Positions 7,038 to 12,916 of a stretch of 12,916 bases of DNA are shown piece after piece. The stretch's first letter is position 1. Each line of letters opens with the position of its first letter. A program made the position numbers and the translations under genes. The stretch is from Hyphococcus sp. (lineage in GTDB: Bacteria; Pseudomonadota; Alphaproteobacteria; Caulobacterales; Parvularculaceae), in assembly GCA_021604605.1 (NCBI GenBank), contig BQJH01000057.1, positions 1-12,916 of the forward strand, read 5' to 3'. Below the pieces are notes generated by a model. The model worked only from the letters and a program-made list of their open reading frames with translations, did not search any database and had not been told where the DNA came from.

Positions 7038-7056
7038 TTAACGACTAAGTCGCTAA
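7038..7056. repeat. Imperfect inverted repeat in the convergent gap
   Basis: TTAACGACTAAGTCGCTAA is a 19-bp dyad centred on 7047, with 8 of 9 base pairs complementary. It sits between the convergent ends of the regulator (stop at 7015) and the porin (stop at 7067). There is no T-run on either side and the loop would be very small, so a classical intrinsic terminator is not supported. It could be a weak bidirectional terminator, a protein site or chance. Confidence 0.3.
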
Positions 7057-7066
7057 TCAACACCCC

Positions 7067-8311
7067 CTAATACTGAAATCGCAAAGACGCCCAAATTATA
7101 TCACGGCCTGCGAATGCGCCGGCGCCATCATAATGAGCGCCTTTTAGTTCCGCCGTCCAATGCTTGCGAAACTTTACACGCACCCCAGCATCAACTTCCT
7201 GACCAAAATCGACATCGCCGCTTTCACTCTCAAATTCATGATAGGTTGTAAAAAGAGTAATAGCCGTTCCCCAAGGAGCTTCAGGCCACGCAAAACTCAG
7301 AGTTCCATATAGATCTTCAATACCCGACGCCGGCGTGGCAAGAAAAACGTCTGCAAATCCCTGGAATTTATGCAAAGTCGCCAATGGTGTTGAAAATCCG
7401 ATAACTCCGTCTCCGCCAAGCTGTTCATATCCTAGCTTGCCTGTCAGCGGCGCCACGCTCAGCGACACTTCACCATGAATATATTCATGCGCATAATCAA
7501 AAGGGTTCGCGGCATAATCGCTTTGCGAGGCGTACTCGCCAACAACACCTACTTTGATCCCAATTTCTTCGTCGATTGGGACAACATTCTCATATCGAAC
7601 ACCCCAGGTCGCTGACGAAAGTGCAGGCGCCTGTTCCAGATCAAGCAATACGCCATACCCTTTGATCGTCCCGAAGGCGCCAGCATCGTAGGCCGCGGAA
7701 ATCACATGGCTGTTACTATCAAACTCGCCCATCGGATGGGCGTCGCCAAAAATCCGATGAACACGGTCGATATAAACATAGTCGACGGTCAGATTGTCGA
7801 TGATTGTTGATGACAGACGGGCTGCATCAAAGGTTTGCTGATTCTGACGAAAATCGACGGCGCCGACGAACCGGTGATTGTTAAGGTTATAGCGCTGGCG
7901 ACCAATTGTGATCGGTGTTTTTTCAATGCCTGTGAATGTAACCTGCGCGCGGTTAAGTTCCGTTGCGTCGGGATCAGCTATGACCGGGTAAGCGGTCGCC
8001 CCATTTGTCGTTGAATTAAACCTGTCGCTTCCTATTGAAAATACATTTTCAAACTCAACCAGCACTTTAAAATGATACGCCTCACCAGCCTCATACCCAA
8101 AGCGGGTGCGTACAGTGTGAGCGATTGCATCCTCAGCAAAACCATCCTGATCTTTTGTTTCAAAACGATACCGCACATCAATCAGCGGCTTACCGCTTTT
8201 GATCGCGTCAATGATAGGGCTATCGGTTGTTTGCAGCGTGTCACCTTCGGCATAGGCGGCTGTCGCTGAAATAACTGCCGCAGCGCTGATACCCAGAATT
8301 TTCCGTAACAT
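7067..8311 (-). CDS. Outer-membrane beta-barrel, alginate-export/porin-like family
   Basis: This 414-residue protein has a clear Sec signal peptide (MLRKILG, hydrophobic core, cleavage after A-Y-A at residue 21). The mature part has alternating beta-strand character and ends in an aromatic-rich strand, WASLRFQY, as expected for an outer-membrane barrel. The segments ITIGRQRYNLNNHRFVG (134-150) and DFRQNQQTFDAARL (153-166) resemble the alginate-export (AlgE-like) barrel family, whose members in marine bacteria usually have unknown substrates. There is no alginate gene nearby. It starts 29 nt after narI behind a strong GGAGAAGG Shine-Dalgarno, with no room for much of a promoter, so it is probably cotranscribed with narGHJI. 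A role as the outer-membrane channel for nitrate/nitrite is a reasonable guess from position only. Confidence 0.85.
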   Translation of the reverse strand: MLRKILGISAAAVISATAAYAEGDTLQTTDSPIIDAIKSGKPLIDVRYRFETKDQDGFAEDAIAHTVRTRFGYEAGEAYHFKVLVEFENVFSIGSDRFNSTTNGATAYPVIADPDATELNRAQVTFTGIEKTPITIGRQRYNLNNHRFVGAVDFRQNQQTFDAARLSSTIIDNLTVDYVYIDRVHRIFGDAHPMGEFDSNSHVISAAYDAGAFGTIKGYGVLLDLEQAPALSSATWGVRYENVVPIDEEIGIKVGVVGEYASQSDYAANPFDYAHEYIHGEVSLSVAPLTGKLGYEQLGGDGVIGFSTPLATLHKFQGFADVFLATPASGIEDLYGTLSFAWPEAPWGTAITLFTTYHEFESESGDVDFGQEVDAGVRVKFRKHWTAELKGAHYDGAGAFAGRDIIWASLRFQY

Positions 8312-8340
8312 TGTCCTTCTCCAACTTTTCTTGAAGTCAC

Positions 8341-9063
8341 TTATTGCTGAGCCGGCGCCGCCGGTTGTTTGGGGTTTTGTTTTCGTGTGCGCACAATTTG
8401 ATAACCACGGCGGTTTAAGTACCAGATCGGCGCCGAAAGCATGTGCACAAGTCGAGTGAACGGGAAAACAAGGAAGATCGTTAATCCGAGGAAGAGATGA
8501 GCCTTAAAGATCGGATGAACTTCCGCGACAAGTTCTGCTGCTCCGCCTCTAAAAGTAAGAATGCGCTGCGCCCATTCCATGAACTTAACCATTTCATGCC
8601 CATCAAGATGTTGCAGGGAAACGAAAATGGTAGAAAGACCAAGCAGCAATTGCGCAAATAGTATGAGTAAAATAGAGGTGTCGCCAAAACTTGAAGTCGC
8701 ACGAATACGCGCATCGAATAATCGTCGATGAATAAGCAATAACATTCCGATCAGGCACATCACCCCGGCAAATCCGCCTGCAACAATCGCCAGCACCTGT
8801 TTGGCGCCGTGGGATATACCAATTGCATCGAACACCCAGATCGGCGTCAGCAATCCAACAAAATGACCGCCGAAAATAATCAGGATGCCGACGTGAAAAA
8901 GAATACTGCCGGTCACAAGCTGCTTGCGTCTTAGAAGTTGACTGGACCCAGACCGCCAGGAATATTGGCCATGGTCAAATCGCAAAATACAACCGACAAC
9001 AAATACAACGAGACAAATGTAAGGGTAAACACCAAAGAAAAACTGATTGAGATAGCTCATCAT
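8341..9063 (-). CDS. narI: NarI, cytochrome b (gamma) subunit of respiratory nitrate reductase
   Basis: The subunit has 240 residues from the ATG at 9063, or 239 from the next ATG at 9060, which aligns exactly with the E. coli NarI start (MSYLNQFFFG against MQFLNMFFFD). GGAG lies 8 nt before the first ATG; the open frame extends to 9108 but that part lies inside narJ. Five membrane helices are present. In the 9060 numbering the diheme ligands are H56 and H66 in the LFHVGIL...GGHFVGLLTP region, and H188 and H206 near the C-terminus (KAHLF, RLVHM). They match E. coli H56, H66, H187 and H205. NarI oxidises quinol on the periplasmic side and sends electrons through two b hemes to NarH. The C-terminal tail (PKQPAAPAQQ) is a short Pro/Ala-rich extension. 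The gene follows the narJ stop by 4 nt. Confidence 0.96.
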   Translation of the reverse strand: MMSYLNQFFFGVYPYICLVVFVVGCILRFDHGQYSWRSGSSQLLRRKQLVTGSILFHVGILIIFGGHFVGLLTPIWVFDAIGISHGAKQVLAIVAGGFAGVMCLIGMLLLIHRRLFDARIRATSSFGDTSILLILFAQLLLGLSTIFVSLQHLDGHEMVKFMEWAQRILTFRGGAAELVAEVHPIFKAHLFLGLTIFLVFPFTRLVHMLSAPIWYLNRRGYQIVRTRKQNPKQPAAPAQQ

Positions 9064-9067
9064 GGGT

Positions 9068-9775
9068 CTAACTCCGTGCTGTTTTGGCAATGGCGCTTGG
9101 GGCGTCACCGACGTTCATACGATCGATCATTTCAGAAACTTTGGGACAGGCCTCTTCACCGGGACCAAAGATTACAGGTTCGTCCTCCCAGACCGCGTCT
9201 AACGCTTCTAAATCATTAGGGTCGTCATCTGGTGTTTTTCGAAGGTCATCGAGTTCGCGTTTCGACGGCTCATCACCCGCGATCGATTCCAGTATTCGGA
9301 AAACAGCGACATAGGGTGTCTTGCGCTTTTCAAGGCGTTCCTTCAGCGCTGCGATCACACTAAGCGGTTCTTTCAGAAGCGTGCGCGCCTCTTCATCTGA
9401 GCGGGTTGATAAATACTCCAAAAAGAGTGGGAGAAAATCCGGCAGCTCATTGGCGCCAATTTCAAGCCCGCCTTCGCCATAAAGCGTTTTAAGATCGACC
9501 ATAGCCTGACCGCGGTCACGCGACTCCCCATGGACATGTTCAAAGAGGTGCAACGACAGGGATCGCGTGCGATCAAACAGGAATACGTAGCGCTCCTGCA
9601 GCTCATAAAGGTCAAGCGCTTTGAAATCGTCAGTTAGGCGAGTGACCTGCTTTATCGCCCAAGCTGGCGCCAGACCTTCATTTAAAATAATTGCTTCGAT
9701 CTCACCGGCGGCATCTTTAATTTCTTTCGTCGGATAAGAAAGAAGCGCACTTAAAGCTTTGTATGTATTGGACAT
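9068..9775 (-). CDS. narJ: NarJ, nitrate reductase molybdenum cofactor assembly chaperone
   Basis: This 235-residue soluble, largely helical protein belongs to the NarJ/TorD-like chaperone family. Hallmarks are SLSLHLFEHVHGESRDRG (about 73-90), followed by the MVDL segment, and ANELPDFLPLFLEYL (about 108-122). NarJ binds apo-NarG and keeps the complex competent for insertion of the Mo-bisMGD cofactor and the FeS cluster before membrane attachment; it is not part of the final enzyme. The C-terminal quarter is acidic and probably flexible, as in other NarJ proteins. The ATG lies 12 nt after the narH stop behind GGGAGAGG, and narI follows 4 nt later, so its place in the narGHJI operon is canonical. 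Confidence 0.95.
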   Translation of the reverse strand: MSNTYKALSALLSYPTKEIKDAAGEIEAIILNEGLAPAWAIKQVTRLTDDFKALDLYELQERYVFLFDRTRSLSLHLFEHVHGESRDRGQAMVDLKTLYGEGGLEIGANELPDFLPLFLEYLSTRSDEEARTLLKEPLSVIAALKERLEKRKTPYVAVFRILESIAGDEPSKRELDDLRKTPDDDPNDLEALDAVWEDEPVIFGPGEEACPKVSEMIDRMNVGDAPSAIAKTARS

Positions 9776-9787
9776 CTGACCTCTCCC

Positions 9788-11305
9788 TTAAACCTTATGC
9801 TTGGCTGCGTTTTTGGCAAATAATCCCGTCCACTCGACAGCTTTTCTGGGCTCTCCGCAGCCATCGCCAAATGAAAACCCGCATTCACCACGAAGGTCAT
9901 AAGCATCCTCTACCTCTTCTCTGTGTGTCGTCGGGATGACGAAGCGATCTTCGTAATTGGCAATCGCCATTAATTGATACATCTCGTCAATTTGCTGGCC
10001 GGTCATGCCGACCTTGCCGGGCAATGTTTCATCGACTTCACCCTCATAGGATTTCGAACGCATGTAGGCGCGCATGGCGATCAACTTCTCGAGCGCCTTA
10101 GCGACCGGTTCCTCGTCACCTGCCGTCAACAGGTTGGCGAGATACTGCATGGGTATGCGCAGATCACGCACATTCGGCATTGAACCTTTTTCACCGAAGG
10201 CGCCAGCTTGCGCCATGGATTGGATTGGCGAAAGCGGCGGCACGTACCAGACCATTGGCAATGTCCGATATTCCGGATGCAACGGAAAAGCAATTTTCCA
10301 CTCCATCGCCATCTTCCAAATTGGCGAGGCCTTGGCAGCATCTAACCACGCATCTGGAACGCCATCAGCGCGGGCCTGACGCTGAACTTCAGGATCGTTC
10401 GGATCAAGAAAGATATCGAGGTGGCTTTGATAAAGATCTGTTTCTTTCTCAACGCTCGCCGCTTCTTCAATGCGATCTGCATCATAGAGAACAACACCAA
10501 GATAACGGATGCGGCCAACGCATGTTTCCGAACAAACTGTTGGCTGGCCAGCTTCAAGGCGCGGATAACACAGTGTGCATTTTTCTGACTTGCCCGTATT
10601 CCAGTTGTAATAAATCTTCTTGTAAGGACAGCCGGAAACACACATCCGCCAGCCGCGACATTTGTCCTGATCAATCAGAACAACGCCGTCTTCCTCCCGT
10701 TTATAGATCGCGCCGGATGGGCATACGGCGGCGCAAGCGGGGTTAAGGCAGTGCTCACATAACCGCGGCAAGTACATCATAAAGGTATTTTCAAACTGCC
10801 CGTGTATTTCCTTTTCTACGTTCTCAAAATTATAGTCTTTTGAGCGTTTGGAAAATTCACCGCCGAGGATCTCTTCCCAGTTCGGTCCTTTGTTAATTTT
10901 TTCCATGCGCTCGCCCGTAATCAAAGAGCGAGGCCGCGCCGTCGGCGCCGTTTTCATCTCCGGCGCTTTTTGAAGATGCGCATAATCAAAAGTGAATGGC
11001 TCGTAGTAATCATCAATTTCCGGCAAGTCCGGGTTAGCAAATATCTTCGACAGGATGCTGAGCTTACCGCCCATTTTCGGCTGGATCTTACCGTTCTTTT
11101 TCCGCTCCCATCCTCCGTTCCATTGAGCTTGGTCTTCCCAATTATCGGGGTAGCCAATGCCGGGCTTTGTTTCCACGTTATTAAACCAGGCATATTCAAC
11201 GCCTTCGCGCGTCGTCCAGACGTTTTTGCAGGTAACGGAACAAGTATGGCACCCAATACATTTATCGAGATTCAACACCATTGAGATTTGCGCACGAATT
11301 TTCAT
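9788..11305 (-). CDS. narH: NarH, iron-sulfur (beta) subunit of respiratory nitrate reductase
   Basis: The protein has 505 residues (the E. coli homologue has 512) and carries all sixteen expected cluster-binding positions. These are C16/C19/C22/C26 (CIGCHTCSVTC), C183/C186/C191/C195 (CEHCLNPACAAVC), C216/W219/C222/C226 (CRGWRMCVSGC), and C243/C246/C258/C262 (CTLC...CSETC). Trp219 in place of a cysteine is the NarH signature of a [3Fe-4S] cluster, which separates it from ordinary four-[4Fe-4S] beta subunits. It wires electrons from the NarI hemes to NarG on the cytoplasmic face; there is no signal peptide. Its ATG overlaps the narG stop as ATGA, so the two are translationally coupled. Confidence 0.97.
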   Translation of the reverse strand: MKIRAQISMVLNLDKCIGCHTCSVTCKNVWTTREGVEYAWFNNVETKPGIGYPDNWEDQAQWNGGWERKKNGKIQPKMGGKLSILSKIFANPDLPEIDDYYEPFTFDYAHLQKAPEMKTAPTARPRSLITGERMEKINKGPNWEEILGGEFSKRSKDYNFENVEKEIHGQFENTFMMYLPRLCEHCLNPACAAVCPSGAIYKREEDGVVLIDQDKCRGWRMCVSGCPYKKIYYNWNTGKSEKCTLCYPRLEAGQPTVCSETCVGRIRYLGVVLYDADRIEEAASVEKETDLYQSHLDIFLDPNDPEVQRQARADGVPDAWLDAAKASPIWKMAMEWKIAFPLHPEYRTLPMVWYVPPLSPIQSMAQAGAFGEKGSMPNVRDLRIPMQYLANLLTAGDEEPVAKALEKLIAMRAYMRSKSYEGEVDETLPGKVGMTGQQIDEMYQLMAIANYEDRFVIPTTHREEVEDAYDLRGECGFSFGDGCGEPRKAVEWTGLFAKNAAKHKV

Positions 11306-12916
11306 GATGTGCTCTCCATCTTTTTAGAAGCTGGCGTATCCATCCAGTCGACCTTGTTCATTTTTCTGACAATGACGAACTCGTCACGGTTGGACCCGAC
11401 TGTACCGTAATAGTTGAAGCCATAGGATTGCTGAGCGTATCCACCGATCATATGAGTTGGCTTCAAGACCGTTCGTGTCACCGAGTTATGAATGCCACCG
11501 CGCTGGCCAGTAATCTCTGATCCCGGCACGTTCACAATCTTTTCCTGAGCATGATACATCATGATCATGCCCGGTTTCACGCGCTGGGAAACAACGGCTC
11601 GAGCGGTTAAGGCGCCATTTGTATTATACGCCTCCACCCAGTCATTATCTTCAATGCCCGCTTCACGCGCATCATCTTCAGAGAGCCAGACAATCGGCCC
11701 GCCGCGTGACAATGTCAGCATCAGCAGGTTGTCCGTATAGGTGGAATGGATGCCCCATTTTTGGTGCGGCGTGATGAAATTTAAAACGATCTGTTTCTCG
11801 CCATTAGGTTTAGCATTGATAATCGGCCCAATCGCTTTTGTATCAATCGGAGGGCGATAAACACAAAGCGTCTCGCCGAAAGCCCGCATCCATAGATGAT
11901 CTTGATAAAGTTGTTGCCGCCCAGTGAGCGTCCGCCACGGGATCAACTCATGCACATTCGTGTATCCGGCATTATAACAGACTTTTTCTGATTCGATGCC
12001 GGACCAGGTCGGTGATGAAATAATTTTTCTTGGCTGCGCTACGACATCACGAAAGCGGATTTTTTCATCTTCTTTAGGTAACGCCAGATGCGCATGTTCC
12101 CGCCCGGTGATGTTGGTCAACGCATCCCATGCCTTGACCGCTACCTCACCATTAGTTTCCGGCGCCAGCATTAAAATGACTTCGGTCGCATCGATTGCGC
12201 TATCGATACGCGGCAAGCCTTTAGTTGGACCTTCTTCCGTCACTACGCCGTTGAGTTCTTTTAAATGTTCAACTTCGTGCTCGGTGTTCCACGCAATCCC
12301 TTTGCCGCCATTGCCGATTTTACTCATCAGCGGGCCAAGCGCGGTAAATCTTTTATAGAGATTAGGGTAGTCACGCTCGACGACTGTTACAGCCGGCATG
12401 GTCTTACCGGGTATGGGTTGAACCTCACCCGACTTCCAGTCTTTGACATCAATCGCCTGCGCTAGTTCGCCGGGCGTGTCATGTAAGGTGGGCGTTAAAA
12501 CAACATCCTTTTCAACGCCTAAAACTTCCGGTGCGACCTCGGAAAACGACTTCGCAATGCCTTTAAAAATATCCCAGTCGCTCCGGCTTTCCCATAAAGG
12601 GTCAACTGCACTTGAAAGCGGATGGATAAACGGATGCATGTCCGATGTGTTGAGATCGTTTTTCTCGTACCATGTCGCCGTTGGCAGTGCGATATCTGAA
12701 TAAACACATGTCGTAGACATCCGAAAATCAATCGTCACCAGAAGATCAAGTTTTCCCTCAGGCGCTTCCTCGCGCCAAACGACCTCGTCCGGTTTTTGCC
12801 CGCCAGTCTCGCCGAGATCCTTGCCTTGCACGCCATGATTGGTCCCAAGCAAATGCTTCAAGAAATACTCATGCCCTTTGCCGGATGAACCCAATAAGTT
12901 TGACCTCCAGACAAAC
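11302..12916 (-). CDS. narG: NarG, catalytic molybdopterin (alpha) subunit of nitrate reductase, C-terminal part (partial)
   Basis: The window contains about 537 C-terminal residues, roughly 43% of a normal NarG of about 1250 residues. The frame stays open to the right edge, reading FVWRSNLLGSSGKGHEY, so an apparent TTG start near 12894 is internal. Recognisable NarG blocks include DIALPTATWYEKNDLNTSDM and HPFIHPLSSAVDPLWESRSD near the start. The block QKWGIHSTYTDNLLMLTLSR follows in the C-terminal molybdopterin-dinucleotide-binding domain, and the end carries HNSVTRTVLKPTHMIGGYAQ. NarG reduces nitrate to nitrite in the cytoplasm using Mo-bisMGD and an FeS cluster. The N-terminal FeS ligands, the Mo-coordinating Asp and the operon promoter lie outside the window. 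No frameshift or stop interrupts the visible part. Confidence 0.97.
   Translation of the reverse strand, partial: FVWRSNLLGSSGKGHEYFLKHLLGTNHGVQGKDLGETGGQKPDEVVWREEAPEGKLDLLVTIDFRMSTTCVYSDIALPTATWYEKNDLNTSDMHPFIHPLSSAVDPLWESRSDWDIFKGIAKSFSEVAPEVLGVEKDVVLTPTLHDTPGELAQAIDVKDWKSGEVQPIPGKTMPAVTVVERDYPNLYKRFTALGPLMSKIGNGGKGIAWNTEHEVEHLKELNGVVTEEGPTKGLPRIDSAIDATEVILMLAPETNGEVAVKAWDALTNITGREHAHLALPKEDEKIRFRDVVAQPRKIISSPTWSGIESEKVCYNAGYTNVHELIPWRTLTGRQQLYQDHLWMRAFGETLCVYRPPIDTKAIGPIINAKPNGEKQIVLNFITPHQKWGIHSTYTDNLLMLTLSRGGPIVWLSEDDAREAGIEDNDWVEAYNTNGALTARAVVSQRVKPGMIMMYHAQEKIVNVPGSEITGQRGGIHNSVTRTVLKPTHMIGGYAQQSYGFNYYGTVGSNRDEFVIVRKMNKVDWMDTPASKKMESTS

Noticed and set aside
10180..10746. Plus-strand open frame of 188 codons
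   Set aside because: It lies antisense inside narH across its FeS-cluster motifs. Its composition is rich in Arg, Gln, His and Ser, typical of a shadow frame.
11302..12894. narG beginning at a TTG near 12894 as a short standalone gene
   Set aside because: The frame is open to the window edge and the upstream residues (VWRSNL) continue the NarG family sequence, so the TTG is an internal leucine codon of a longer gene.

Overview
The window is almost entirely a respiratory gene cluster, and the proteins point to an alphaproteobacterium. CcoN resembles the rhizobial/caulobacterial type, the gene order ccoNOQP-ccoGH(I) is classical, and NarGHJI is the cytoplasmic-face, membrane-bound nitrate reductase. 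Base composition is close to half GC by eye. I could not assign a genus.

Layout, in the transcription direction of the minus strand (right to left): a narG fragment whose 5' part lies beyond the right edge, then narH, narJ and narI (together 12916-8341). A single outer-membrane beta-barrel (8311-7067) follows, 29 nt after narI and with its own strong Shine-Dalgarno. A 51-bp convergent gap then separates it from the only plus-strand gene, a Crp/Fnr-family regulator (6323-7015). Divergent from that regulator is a hemerythrin-domain gene (6082-5504), which leads directly into ccoN, ccoO, ccoQ, ccoP, ccoG and ccoH (5529-46). The first 16 codons of the next gene, by position probably ccoI, run off the left edge. 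ccoQ (58 aa) is short but clear, and overlaps the start of ccoP by 8 nt.

How the genes work together: cbb3 oxidase (CcoNOP, with CcoQ/G/H and presumably CcoI for assembly) lets the cell respire at very low oxygen. NarGHI, matured by NarJ, takes quinol electrons to nitrate when oxygen is gone. The Crp/Fnr regulator sits between the two modules. The 240-bp divergent region contains a near-consensus FNR-type box (TTGAC-N4-ATCAA, 6261-6274) that overlaps a plausible -35 element of the regulator's own promoter. The regulator has an E-x-x-S-R recognition helix like FNR but lacks the N-terminal cysteines of an Fe-S oxygen sensor, so it probably senses something else or is controlled by its own level.

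Most of the window is well-known biology. The parts that deserve a second look are the diiron hemerythrin coupled to ccoN, the cysteine-poor regulator and its box, the porin attached to the nar genes, and a marked excess of the hexamer GGCGCC. I saw no tRNA, rRNA, CRISPR array, insertion sequence or prophage gene.
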